Counted from the stretch's first letter, positions 9,450-16,936 are shown. The stretch is DNA of 64,000 nt from Phaeodactylibacter luteus (GCF_007993045.1 NZ_VOOR01000004.1:1-64000), one strand, 5' to 3'. The notes: generated by a model not told the origin, from the sequence alone. Made by a program: numbers and translations.

Positions 9450-10270
9450 CAGGAGAAGTGCTTGAGCATGATGATTTCTTTCTCGGTCAGGTGGCGGCAA
9501 AAGCCCCTGGAAAGGTCTTTTTTGGTCAGCCCGGCGTAGTATACCCGGTCGAGCAGCTTGACTTCGTAGCCCAGGTGCTCAAAGATGCGCCTTACGATGC
9601 GGTTGCGGCCGATGTGGATTTCAATGCCCACCTCATTTTTGGGCCGCCCCCTGACATAGTCCACCCCATCTACCGGGGCCAGGCCATCTTCCAGCTCAAG
9701 CCCTTTGCGTATGGCTTCAAGGTGGGCTTTGTCTACAGGCTTATCGAGGGTAACCTGATAGAACTTTCGTACGCCGTGGCTCGGGTGGGATAGCTTTTTG
9801 GCCAGATCTCCATCATTGGTCATGAGCAGCAGCCCAGTAGTGTCCCGGTCGAGGCGGCCTACTGGGAAAATGCGCTCTTCTACCCGGTTGCCCACAATGT
9901 CCATGACAGTCTTCCGGCCACGGTCGTCGCTTACCGTAGTCAGATAGCCTTTAGGCTTATTGAGCAGGAGATATACTTTGCGGACTTCAGGCTCGATGAG
10001 CTCGCCCCGGAAGCGGATTTCATCTCCTTCTTTGACCTGATAGGCAGGGGAAAGCTCTACAGCCCCATTGACGGCCACCAGGCCTGCTTTGACATGCTCT
10101 GCGGCCTGCCGGCGGGAACAGATACCGCAGTGGGCGACGTACTTATTGAGGCGCATGCCTTCCACAACAGGTTTTTCGTGAATGGGCCCAGGCTCCGGCT
10201 GACCGCCCGGCTCAGCAGAAGGCTGACTCGGCTTTTTGCCATAGCGGCCATACTTTTTGGGTGGCGGCAT
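9449..10270 (-). CDS. rluB: rRNA pseudouridine synthase (RluB/RsuA family)
   Basis: 273 residues. After a Pro/Lys/Gly-rich N-terminal tail of about 35 residues, an S4 RNA-binding domain covers about 38-95 (MRLNKYVAHCGICSRRQA). The RsuA/RluB catalytic domain follows with GRLDRDTTGLLL, where D141 is the catalytic Asp. The family converts specific uridines of 16S or 23S rRNA to pseudouridine. The RluB assignment over RluE/F/RsuA is from overall layout and is less certain. It heads a transcript with ligA. A TACCTTTA sequence on the minus strand (plus 10302-10309) matches the -7 promoter element at 7 of 8 positions, 32 nt before the start. Confidence 0.92.
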   Translation of the reverse strand: MPPPKKYGRYGKKPSQPSAEPGGQPEPGPIHEKPVVEGMRLNKYVAHCGICSRRQAAEHVKAGLVAVNGAVELSPAYQVKEGDEIRFRGELIEPEVRKVYLLLNKPKGYLTTVSDDRGRKTVMDIVGNRVEERIFPVGRLDRDTTGLLLMTNDGDLAKKLSHPSHGVRKFYQVTLDKPVDKAHLEAIRKGLELEDGLAPVDGVDYVRGRPKNEVGIEIHIGRNRIVRRIFEHLGYEVKLLDRVYYAGLTKKDLSRGFCRHLTEKEIIMLKHFS

Positions 10271-10620
10271 AAATGAATTGAATTGGCTTTGGTTTGAAAC
10301 CTAAAGGTACGGAAATTGGGGGATACTGCTTCGATGGCAAAGCTTTAAACCTTTGCCCGTACAGATGCCCCCGTACAGCCTAGGGCTGCCAGCTACTGCC
10401 GCATAGGGTGAGCTACAAACCTGCTACGCCCCTCAAAACAAGCTAGGGCGCAAACCAAAATGCCGTAGGCTCTAGCTCCATGAGGGCATCGGGCTAGCGC
10501 TGCGGAGGGGTGGAAGCCCGATAGGGCCGAGCGAGCAGCGAGCCCCGCAGCATAGCGGCACCTGCTATTGGCAGGTGCAGCCCCCACCCTGTTGGCCAGG
10601 CCCCAAAAGCGACAATCAGC
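10271..10620. other. Intergenic region between dnaB and rluB
   Basis: No gene. It contains one copy of the structured repeat just after the dnaB stop, and about 90 nt of rluB upstream DNA. A 64-codon open frame at 10393-10587 is only the translated repeat. Confidence 0.7.
10494..10585 (-). repeat. Structured 3' repeat, copy A (after dnaB)
   Basis: It begins 35 nt after the dnaB stop in transcript orientation. On the dnaB strand it holds a 7-bp hairpin with arms CACCTGC/GCAGGTG, then GCTGCGGGGCTCGCTG, then a hairpin whose arms read GCCC/GGGC around a four-base loop (GATA on the plus strand), and ends CCTCCGCAGCGCTAG. The outer ends GCTGCGG and CCGCAGC pair. See copies B-E. Confidence 0.8.
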
Positions 10621-13566
10621 CTAAAATGGAATATCCTCATCGTCATTCATCTTGGAAGGGCGGGTGATGATATTGGTAGGGGGTGCTTCTGCACCAAAGG
10701 TATCATCGGGCAAGTTGCTGAAGTCTGGGTCGTCGAGATCGGAGAAACGTGCGTACTCAGCATCAAAGCGCAGGCGGACAGTCTCTAAGGCACCGTGGCG
10801 GTGTTTGGCGACAATGAGCTCTGCTACCCCTTTCAGGGACATCCCCTCCTCATCTTCTAGGATATCATAGTACTCTGGCCGGTAGATGAAGCTTACGATA
10901 TCTGCATCCTGCTCGATAGAATTATGTACTACGATATCATTGGCAACAAAGTTGTGTACCCCTTCTACGGTAGCATCGTATACATCTTCTTCCTGAAGTG
11001 GCGTGATTGCTGATATCTCATCCCAAAACAAGCCGGCATAGCCTTCCGTGACGGCAATTTGATCCCCTGCTTTCAGGTCTTCCAGAGGGGCCCAGCCCTC
11101 TTCTTTACGGAAAGGATGGTTGGCGCTTGCTTTGATGGCCCTGCCGCTGCGCGTAGCCAGCTCATAGGTCATTTTCCTGCCCGAGTAGAATGCTTTAGTG
11201 AGCGTATGCGCTCCAATTTCATGGTTGCCGCCCATGGCCTGCACTTTCACAGGAGCCTGCACTTCTCGTTCAGCCAGTGCTTTTATTGTAATGAGGCGGC
11301 CGGTATCGGCCTCCTTCAAGAGGGCGTCTCCGGTAAGGCAGCCCGATTCCCTCAAATCCGACAGCTGTGGGCGCTTAGTGCCCCCGCGGGTCTCCACAGC
11401 ACGGCTCAGCTGAGACAGGGCGATAACCGGCACATTGAGCTCCTTGGCCAGCCCTTTCAGAGCTCGGGAAATGGCACTGACTTCCTGCTCCCGGTTGCCT
11501 TTCTGGTTGTCGCCCCCCCCGCTCATGAGCTGCAGATAGTCGATGACAATCAAGTCTATATCGTATTGCATTTTCAGGCGGCGGCATTTGGCCCGGAGCT
11601 CAAACACGTTGATGCCCGGTGTATCGTCAATAAAGATAGGCACATCGCTGACGCGTTCCAGGGCAGCATTGAGCTGTTCCCACTCGTAATCCTCCAACTG
11701 CCCGCTCCTCATCTTCATGCCCGAAATCTCTGCTTCCATGGCGATGATCCGCTGTGCTAGCTGAAGGGCAGACATCTCTAAAGAGAAAAAAGCGACCGGG
11801 CGCTTGAAAACCATAGAGGCATTGCGGGCCAGAGACAGGGTAAAGGCCGTATTGTGGGTCACCGTCATATCTTCCAACAGGAAGCGCCGGTTGCCGTCTA
11901 TTTCAAAACCGTAGTAATCATCTACTTTATCATAGGCCACCTCAATATCCGTGACCTGCCAATTGGCAGGCTCTTGCCTTGGTGCTGCCTGTTTGCGCTC
12001 CATCCTGACGGGCACATCATCTAGGTTGCCATAAACCTGCAGCCTGCAAATGGCAGCTCCGGGATTTGCAATGCTTCCGGGCTGCTCAGTCCGGACGATA
12101 GCCCTGTAGCCCAAGCTATCGCAAAGGAACTTGATCTGCTGTGCCAGGGCTTCGTCTTCAACTGCAAACTCGTATGCATTAGACGGTGAGAGGTGGCGGC
12201 CACAGCTGTCGATAAGCCCGGCCAGCAGCTCCAAACGTTGGCTACGGCTGTTGATGAGGTAGGCCCGTGGGATATGCAGGTGCTGGAGCACTCCTATTTC
12301 TTGCAGTGCCCTTCGGACGCTGTGCCCGACAGGCCCATTCACCATTCTGCCGATGGTGTATTCTTCGGGCTTTTGCCCTTGTTTTTGCAACTTTGCCTGC
12401 AGCCCTTCGGCCTGGGCCAATTCTTCCAGATAACCCGCAATCTCTGCTTCCGGCCGCCCCTGATCTCCGGTAGCCCCGTTGCCGAGCCATAGCCCAAGGA
12501 AGTAAGGGGGAAGTGGGAGCGGCTGCTCCGGAAAGTCGACGGAGACCTTGTACCCTTTGTAATCGTGCCGGCTCGTTGTGGGCTCCGACAAATAGTCTTT
12601 CAACGCAATATCCACAACATCTTTGTGCCGGCCCCTTTTCAGAGAGAGGATATGGCTTTCATTCACCCGGTAGTCCATACCCTTATCCTGCCGTACCCAG
12701 TACATCCGTTCCCTGCCTCTGGCAATAGACCGCACACGCCTTGGGGTGGAATCGTCGCCCATGAGCAAGTCTCCAGGCAGAATGTCTTCTACGCTTTTCA
12801 GCCGGCCATCGTACATCAGCACTTTAGTGCCCTTTCCCAAGCACTTGCCCATACCCGGACGGGCAGCCAAGATGATGAGGTCTGAGCGCTGCATGCCGGA
12901 AGTGAGGCGGTCCAAGTCGGTAAACCCAGTTGGCACACCGGTGAGGCCATCCTCCTTTTTGCGCAGCTCCTCCATCTGTTTCTGCGCTTTGGCCGCTAGG
13001 GAAGACATGCTTTCTACCCCCCGGCTCATATTCTTCTGGGCAATGGAGAATAGCCCCTGCTCAGCATCGTCCAGCAATTCGAAGACATCTGTGGAGTCTT
13101 CGTAGGCGTCGCGTATGATTTTGGTGGAAACCGAGATCAGCTCCCGCTGTACATATTTCTGAGCAATGATGCGGGCGTGAAATTCAATATTGGCAGCCGA
13201 GGCTACTTTATTGGACAGCTCGACCAGATAGTAGGCACCGCCCACCGCTTCGAGGTCATCCGTTTTCTTCAATTCTTCAGTGACCGTCAGCAGGTCGATC
13301 GGCTGTGATTTGTCAAAAAGCCGCTGCATGGCTTTGTAGATGAGCTGATGTGCATCCAGGTAAAAGCTGTCGGGCTGAATGATATCGAGCACGATGGTAA
13401 GCGCGTCTTTATCGAGCATGATAGCGCCAAGCACTGCCTCTTCCAAGGGCACTGCCTGGGGCTGCACCTTGCCAAATACATAGTTAGAAAGGTCTTCGTT
13501 GCGCTTGCGCAAGCGCCCTTTCACCCCAGTCTTTCGCTTGTCCTTATTATCCTGTTCGTTGCTCAT
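10621..13566 (-). CDS. dnaB: Replicative DNA helicase DnaB with two inteins
   Basis: 981 residues in the precursor; removing two inteins leaves a 510-residue helicase, the normal length. The host is built from residues 1-241, 573-742 and 883-981. It has the N-terminal DnaB domain (LEEAVLGAIMLDKDALTIVL), a RecA-like core with a Walker A split by intein 1 (ARPGMGK then T), Walker B (LIVIDYLQLM), and RESG followed by SIEQDAD split by intein 2. The product unwinds DNA at the replication fork. Both inteins sit in the most conserved ATPase motifs, so the helicase can work only after both splice. It stands alone, with fdhD 240 nt upstream. A TAGTTTTG at plus 13738-13745 could be a -7 element, but no TTG is seen at the right distance. 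Confidence 0.96.
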   Translation of the reverse strand: MSNEQDNKDKRKTGVKGRLRKRNEDLSNYVFGKVQPQAVPLEEAVLGAIMLDKDALTIVLDIIQPDSFYLDAHQLIYKAMQRLFDKSQPIDLLTVTEELKKTDDLEAVGGAYYLVELSNKVASAANIEFHARIIAQKYVQRELISVSTKIIRDAYEDSTDVFELLDDAEQGLFSIAQKNMSRGVESMSSLAAKAQKQMEELRKKEDGLTGVPTGFTDLDRLTSGMQRSDLIILAARPGMGKCLGKGTKVLMYDGRLKSVEDILPGDLLMGDDSTPRRVRSIARGRERMYWVRQDKGMDYRVNESHILSLKRGRHKDVVDIALKDYLSEPTTSRHDYKGYKVSVDFPEQPLPLPPYFLGLWLGNGATGDQGRPEAEIAGYLEELAQAEGLQAKLQKQGQKPEEYTIGRMVNGPVGHSVRRALQEIGVLQHLHIPRAYLINSRSQRLELLAGLIDSCGRHLSPSNAYEFAVEDEALAQQIKFLCDSLGYRAIVRTEQPGSIANPGAAICRLQVYGNLDDVPVRMERKQAAPRQEPANWQVTDIEVAYDKVDDYYGFEIDGNRRFLLEDMTVTHNTAFTLSLARNASMVFKRPVAFFSLEMSALQLAQRIIAMEAEISGMKMRSGQLEDYEWEQLNAALERVSDVPIFIDDTPGINVFELRAKCRRLKMQYDIDLIVIDYLQLMSGGGDNQKGNREQEVSAISRALKGLAKELNVPVIALSQLSRAVETRGGTKRPQLSDLRESGCLTGDALLKEADTGRLITIKALAEREVQAPVKVQAMGGNHEIGAHTLTKAFYSGRKMTYELATRSGRAIKASANHPFRKEEGWAPLEDLKAGDQIAVTEGYAGLFWDEISAITPLQEEDVYDATVEGVHNFVANDIVVHNSIEQDADIVSFIYRPEYYDILEDEEGMSLKGVAELIVAKHRHGALETVRLRFDAEYARFSDLDDPDFSNLPDDTFGAEAPPTNIITRPSKMNDDEDIPF
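10921..11340 (-). other. DnaB intein 2 (mini-intein, RESG/S site)
   Basis: 140 residues, C743 to N882 of the precursor. Block A starts with CLTGDALLKEADTG, block B has the ASANHPFRKEEGW His, and the C-terminal blocks are VYDATVEGVHNFVANDIVVHN (shown here as its last residues VANDIVVHN) followed by extein Ser883. It sits at the same RESG/SIEQ site as the Synechocystis and Rhodothermus DnaB inteins. There is no room for a homing endonuclease, so it is a natural mini-intein. All expected splicing residues (Cys1, block-B His, His-Asn end, +1 Ser) are present, so it should splice. Confidence 0.93.
11851..12843 (-). other. DnaB intein 1 (P-loop site, degenerate LAGLIDADG)
   Basis: 331 residues, C242 to N572, inserted within the Walker A motif between Lys241 and Thr573. 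Block A is CLGKGTKVLMYDGRLKSVED, block B contains VNESHILSLK, and the end is MTVTHN before extein Thr. A DOD endonuclease region covers about 350-520 with two LAGLIDADG helices: FLGLWLGNG (about 356-364) and LLAGLIDSCG (about 447-456). The catalytic Asp that normally precedes the last Gly is Asn in the first and Cys in the second, so cleavage activity is probably lost while splicing residues remain. Confidence 0.92.
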
Positions 13567-13807
13567 ACTTTGCCGCTCTGAATGCTTTGCCTGCTAAATG
13601 ATGCCCCTAGCTGACTGCCCAAAGGGAAGGCAGTTTGGGAGGCCCGAAAGGGCCCATGCCGTGCACGTTGGGAACCTACTGTCCGCCACGGGCTCCACCG
13701 GGCTAGCGCCCCTTTGCCCGGGGAGTGCCCCAGCACACAAAACTAAGGGAATATCCGAAAACTAGCCCGTGCTGCGGCCTACTTATTCCTGAGAAGCGGC
13801 CAAACCT
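13567..13807. other. dnaB upstream region
   Basis: Between the dnaB start and the fdhD stop. It contains a small hairpin GGCCC-GAAA-GGGCC at 13641-13654 with a stable GNRA-type loop, and the sequence TAGTTTTG on the minus strand (13738-13745) that matches the -7 consensus TAnnTTTG without a convincing -33. No gene is visible. Confidence 0.4.
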
Positions 13808-14686
13808 TTACCACTGAATGCGTTCCTGCCCACAGTACACATTGAAACGGGTGCCCCTCAAAAAGCCAGCCAAGGTGATGCCGTGCTCCTCTGCCAGTTC
13901 GACAGCCAGGGAAGAAGGCGCCCCCACAGCAGCCAACAAGGGCACGCCTGCAGTAGCGGCTTTCTGCACCAGCTCAAAGCTGAGCCGCCCGCTCACCATG
14001 ACGCCAACATCACGCATAGGGAAACGCCCAGCTTGCAGCTGCGAACCGATCAGTTTGTCCATCGCATTGTGTCGCCCTACATCTTCCCGTACTGCCAAGA
14101 GCTGCCCTTCAGGGGTGAACGCCCCCGCTGCGTGTATGCCGCCCGTTGCCGCAAAAAGGGACTGCCGGCCCAGGAGCTGATCGGGGAACCCTTGCAGCAC
14201 AGCCGCAGAGAAAACCGGATAGGCCCGGCGGGGGTAATGCAGGCTGACGGTGCGCACCATCTCTATAGAGGCCTTCCCACAGACCCCACAACTGGAAGAT
14301 GTATAAAAGTGGCGGTTGAGCTTTTCAAAATCCACTGCCGTGCCCGGGGAGAGCTCCACCAGGAGGATGTTCTCCGCTGCTTCCGGTGCCAGCGCCTGCC
14401 CCACATGCCGGCAGCTAGATACGTCTGCTGCTTTCCCGATGATGCCTTCTGTAAAAAGGAAGCCTATGGCCAGCTCTGCATCTTGCCCCGGGGTGCGCAT
14501 TGTGACCGCAAGGCTGCGGTGCTCCCGGTTGCCGGCCGGCCCGGTGGCCAGCTTGATCTCCAGTGGCTCCTCACAGGCGACAAGGTCTTCAACAGGGGCC
14601 TGCGCCCCGTCCCGGAAGCTTACAATACTTTTTAGCTTAGCGCCTTTGGGTCCGTCAGTTGCCTGCATTTTTTCCCCGGAAAACAA
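13808..14686 (-). CDS. fdhD: Formate dehydrogenase accessory sulfurtransferase FdhD
   Basis: Up to 292 residues. FdhD passes sulfur from a cysteine desulfurase to the molybdenum cofactor, which activates formate dehydrogenases and related enzymes. The signature SSSCGVCGKASIE holds the two sulfur-carrying Cys. Other family segments are RTPGQDAELAIGFLFTEG, REDVGRHNAMDKL and VSGRLSFELVQKA. The N-terminal start is uncertain: M7 (14668) would remove MFSGEK and is an equally good start. No molybdoenzyme is in the window, so its client lies elsewhere. Confidence 0.93.
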   Translation of the reverse strand: MFSGEKMQATDGPKGAKLKSIVSFRDGAQAPVEDLVACEEPLEIKLATGPAGNREHRSLAVTMRTPGQDAELAIGFLFTEGIIGKAADVSSCRHVGQALAPEAAENILLVELSPGTAVDFEKLNRHFYTSSSCGVCGKASIEMVRTVSLHYPRRAYPVFSAAVLQGFPDQLLGRQSLFAATGGIHAAGAFTPEGQLLAVREDVGRHNAMDKLIGSQLQAGRFPMRDVGVMVSGRLSFELVQKAATAGVPLLAAVGAPSSLAVELAEEHGITLAGFLRGTRFNVYCGQERIQW

Positions 14687-14729
14687 CGGGGCATGGCCAG
14701 GGGTTTAACCGCCCCCCCTTCAAACACGC

Positions 14730-14759
14730 AGAGGGCAGCTGCAAATGCAGCTGCCCTCT
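14730..14759. repeat. 14-bp perfect palindrome upstream of fdhD
   Basis: AGAGGGCAGCTGCA pairs perfectly with TGCAGCTGCCCTCT around a two-base AA centre, so the real loop is probably CAAATG. It lies 44 nt before the fdhD start and about 255 nt after the peroxiredoxin stop. It is followed by CTTAAGATTTTC on the plus strand and lacks a clear U-run on the minus strand, so it may be a terminator without a tract, a cruciform or a protein site. Confidence 0.55.
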
Positions 14760-14869
14760 TAAGATTTTCAGGCCCGGCCTTTGAGCAGGCCCCTTGCCTG
14801 TGCGCTAGATGGGGCGTGAACCCAATGTCGCAGGTGCTCATACTTTTGGGGCTCTAGCCTAGCATTGGC

Positions 14870-14964
14870 CTAGCGCTGCGAAGGGGCGGCAGGCCTGATA
14901 AGGCCGAGCGGAGAGCGAGCCCCGTAGCATAGCGGCACCTGCCATCGGGCAGGGGCAGGCCCCC
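14870..14964 (-). repeat. Structured 3' repeat, copy B (after peroxiredoxin)
   Basis: It begins 50 nt after the peroxiredoxin stop. The inner hairpin reads GGCCT-GATA-AGGCC on the plus strand, where copies A, D and E have GCCC-GATA-GGGC: a C-G pair has become T-A with the loop kept. The outer stem uses a G-T wobble (GCTGCG/CGTAGC). These changes preserve pairing. Confidence 0.8.
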
Positions 14965-15014
14965 TCCTTGCGGTAGGGGCAGGCCCAAAAAAACGACCAT
15001 CTGGTTTGCGCCTG

Positions 15015-15668
15015 CTAGATGTCCTTCTTAGCTAGGTAGAAATCAACGAGCTCATATTCAGTGCTCTTGAGGCGGGCATCCATTTCGTCCAGCGTTTTGG
15101 GCGGAGGCACAATGGCTTTCTCGCCCGGCACCCAGTTGATGGGCAGGGCACACTTGCACTCGTCTGAAGTCTGCAGGGCCACAAGGGCACGCTTGATCTC
15201 CTCCATGTTACGGCCCACATTGAGCGGGTAGTACATCATCAGGCGCACCATGCCTTTCGGATCGATAAAGAATACGGCGCGTACAGCGGCTGTGGTGCTC
15301 TCCTTGTCGTGCAGCATGCCGTACAGCTTAGCCACGCTCATGTCCAAGTCAGCAATGATGGGGAAGTGGAAGTAAACATCGGTATTGTTCTTCACATTGT
15401 TCACCCATGCCAAGTGGGAGTGGATGCTGTCGATGCTCAGCCCCAACAGCTTGGTGTTGCGCTGCTCGAAAAAGTCTTTCTCGAGTGCGAAAGCGCTCAT
15501 TTCCGTAGTACATACCGGCGTGAAGTCGGCAGGGTGGGAAAAGAGGATGACCCAGCTGTCTTTGTTGTACTCCGAAAGCTTAAGGGGGCCAGTTGTGGTC
15601 ACCGCTTCAAAATCGGGCGCAGGCTCGCCGATGCGGGGCATTTGGTTGATAACAGTGGCGTTTTCCAT
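15015..15668 (-). CDS. 1-Cys peroxiredoxin (Prx6-type AhpC/TSA)
   Basis: 217 residues from the chosen start. It reduces hydrogen peroxide and organic peroxides. PADFTPVCTTEMSAF carries the peroxidatic Cys53 with the conserved Pro-Thr-Cys neighbourhood (here P-V-C-T), and the long C-terminal arm (INWVPGEKAIVPPP) is typical of the Prx6 group. Two further Cys occur close together in DECKCALP. The ATG at 15668 is chosen because upstream codons are AT-rich non-family sequence; it is preceded by an A-rich leader and no Shine-Dalgarno, as usual in Bacteroidota. A TATTTTTG element lies 31 nt upstream. Confidence 0.93.
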   Translation of the reverse strand: MENATVINQMPRIGEPAPDFEAVTTTGPLKLSEYNKDSWVILFSHPADFTPVCTTEMSAFALEKDFFEQRNTKLLGLSIDSIHSHLAWVNNVKNNTDVYFHFPIIADLDMSVAKLYGMLHDKESTTAAVRAVFFIDPKGMVRLMMYYPLNVGRNMEEIKRALVALQTSDECKCALPINWVPGEKAIVPPPKTLDEMDARLKSTEYELVDFYLAKKDI

Positions 15669-15699
15669 TATGATTGTATTTTTATTTTTAATGATGACA

Positions 15700-15707
15700 C
15701 AAAAATA
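15700..15707 (-). promoter_or_regulatory. Putative -7 element of the peroxiredoxin gene
   Basis: TATTTTTG on the minus strand matches the Bacteroidota -7 consensus TAnnTTTG, 31 nt before the ATG. No TTG is present 17-23 nt further upstream, so activation by another factor would be expected. The upstream region is AT-rich. Confidence 0.35.
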
Positions 15708-15924
15708 TGGCCATATTATCATGCGATATGTGACAGAAGTCACCCCTACGGGCTGTTATTGCCTATACGGCTATAGGGGCTGTCTATAGTTGGGCGAAAG
15801 CCAGGCCGAGCTTGAGCGCGAGACTGGCCCAACAGTGCCGAGCTGGGCTGCAACTTTTCCTGTCAGCCCCGCTCTAAAGACAAAAACGCTACCGTGCTGC
15901 CATTGTAGAAAGGAGTGGATACCG

Positions 15925-16096
15925 CTAGTGCCTCAAGCCATAAATCCTTGACACCCCAAGTTTCTTTCTTTTCCGCCTACTCTTCTTCGTTAAAGAACCG
16001 CTCCTTTAGCTCGGGCTAAAGGAGCGAACCTTCGCCTTGATTAGCCGGAAAATAACTTCAACTTAAGTATCAGAGATTTATGACTTAAGGCACTAG
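15925..16096. mobile_element. MITE-like hairpin element 1 (~172 bp)
   Basis: Terminal inverted repeats: CTAGTGCCTCAAGCCATAAA at the left end and its near-complement ending TTAAGGCACTAG at the right end, 20 of 23 positions pairing. Inside are a second arm pair, TTTTCCGCCTA and TAGCCGGAAAA, and a perfect 12-bp hairpin CGCTCCTTTAGC-TCGG-GCTAAAGGAGCG at 15999-16026. It encodes nothing. The layout and length match element 2, so the two are relatives. CTAG at both ends would fit TA target duplication, as in IS630/Tc1-type transposition. Confidence 0.65.
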
Positions 16097-16173
16097 GAAA
16101 AGATATGCTCCTCATCATCAATGCACAAACGCCGCTTGAAACCTGGCTTAGGTTTGAAGGACAAGGTCTTTGA
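16093..16173 (+). pseudogene. 3' remnant of a GLPGLI-family gene
   Basis: Open in one frame from CTAGGAAAAGATATG to a TGA, encoding LGKDMLLIINAQTPLETWLRFE then GQGL. The intact GLPGLI gene about 1.5 kb to the right ends LGKDKLIIIDAQTPLETWLKFEQ, and the nucleotide match is nearly continuous (GATGCACAAACGCCGCTTGA against AATGCACAAACGCCGCTTGA). Only the last ~25 codons remain. The homology begins at the CTAG that is also the right end of MITE-like element 1. Confidence 0.8.
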
Positions 16174-16199
16174 ACACTGTTAAAAAAGTGTTAAATCTT

Positions 16200-16229
16200 G
16201 GTAATGGTAATGGTAATGGTAATGGTAAT
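16200..16229. repeat. Hexamer tandem repeat (GGTAAT)x5
   Basis: Five perfect GGTAAT units, 39 nt before the ATG of the small secreted-peptide gene. The position, between the GLPGLI remnant and this start codon, could place it in the promoter or leader, where copy-number change would alter expression. Confidence 0.85.
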
Positions 16230-16267
16230 TTAACAAAAAATTATTTTAACCCTAAATTCTCGTACTT

Positions 16268-16538
16268 ATGAAAAAGCTTGTATTCCTATCCTTTGCCATT
16301 GCTGCGTTCGCCACTTTAAGTGCAAACGCCCTGTCCAATGCCCCAAAAGCCGACTCGACGCCAAATCCGCATTGATGCAGCGCCAGATAAGGTAGCAACC
16401 ATAGTCCGTCAATGTGGCAACGATCCAGATGGCAACTTCAACTGTACAGAAACCGTCTACGACGATGGTGCGGATTGCTTGATTATTGATAACCAAGGTG
16501 CCCCAAGTGGCATACACGTTAGTGGGCCAGGCTGTTAA
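16268..16538 (+). pseudogene. Frameshifted small secreted Cys peptide gene
   Basis: The first frame starts MKKLVFLSFAIAAFATLSAN, a clear signal peptide, continues ALSNAPKADSTPNPH and stops at 16373-16375. An overlapping +1 frame then reads on through DAAPDKVATIVRQCGNDPDG, NFNCTETVYDDGADCLIID and ends HVSGPGC at a TAA. Joined, they would give a secreted peptide of about 85-90 residues with four Cys. The sequence therefore suggests a single-base insertion or a two-base loss between about 16320 and 16372; a sequencing error or programmed frameshift cannot be excluded. I cannot name the family; small Cys peptides with such leaders are common in Bacteroidota. Confidence 0.55.
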
Positions 16539-16936
16539 AAAGTACAGGCAGCTAACACTAGTGGTCTGTCAAGGCTAAAACTAGGGGTTGCCTGCGGCGA
16601 CTTTTGAGGCTACTCTTCGTTGGACAACCCCTTACGTAGCGCTGCTATGTGCGGGAACATCCGCCTTGATTTAGCCTCAAAATCCGCTCCCACTCAACCC
16701 ATAAATTAACACTTGACAGACCACTAGACTTGAAGGACGACTTAAGTATAGTTTGGAAAATGAGCTCTTTCAACTACGCGCTGGCATTTTTAGGGGCTTA
16801 GCCTGAGCTAAATGGCCAAAAAAGCATAGCGTAGGCAGGAAAGATGTATTTTAACCATGCATTGATGCCCGAGGCATCCTGTTTATCATATTGTAGCAGA
16901 TACCCTTTATTTATCACTTCGCCAATCCCACAAAAC
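16539..16936. other. Intergenic region with MITE-like element 2
   Basis: No gene. It contains MITE-like element 2 and about 200 nt upstream of the GLPGLI start. The open frame that extends the GLPGLI gene back to 16844 lacks a signal peptide at its own start and is not favoured. Confidence 0.6.
16558..16727. mobile_element. MITE-like hairpin element 2 (~170 bp)
   Basis: Perfect 16-bp terminal inverted repeats, CTAGTGGTCTGTCAAG and CTTGACAGACCACTAG. The second arm pair, TTTTGAGGCTA (16602-16612) and TAGCCTCAAAA (16672-16682), is also perfect. The centre holds a hairpin ACGTAGC-gct-GCTATGT and the stretches ACTCTTCGTT and CGCCTTGATT, which are shared with element 1. Taken as GTGGTCTGTCAAG ends flanked by TA, it resembles non-autonomous IS630/Tc1-type elements. 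No transposase is in the window. Confidence 0.75.

Larger units (their letters stand above)
14687..15014. other. Intergenic region between peroxiredoxin and fdhD
   Basis: No gene. It holds structured-repeat copy B after the peroxiredoxin stop and a long palindrome at 14730-14759. The few open frames here are translations of these repeats. Confidence 0.6.
15669..16267. other. Intergenic decay and insertion zone, left part
   Basis: No intact gene. It holds, in order, the peroxiredoxin promoter, a MITE-like element (15925-16096), a GLPGLI gene remnant (16093-16173) and a hexamer tandem repeat (16200-16229). Confidence 0.6.

Noticed and set aside
10393-10587. A 64-codon open frame after dnaB
   Set aside because: It is the translated structured repeat; similar frames occur at other copies of the repeat and no signal or motif is present.
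13738-13745. dnaB promoter (TAGTTTTG)
   Set aside because: Matches the -7 consensus, but there is no TTG at a 17-23 nt distance and it is 170 nt before the ATG; not strong enough to annotate as a promoter.
16200-16229. CRISPR-like array
   Set aside because: Pure hexamer tandem repeat without spacers.
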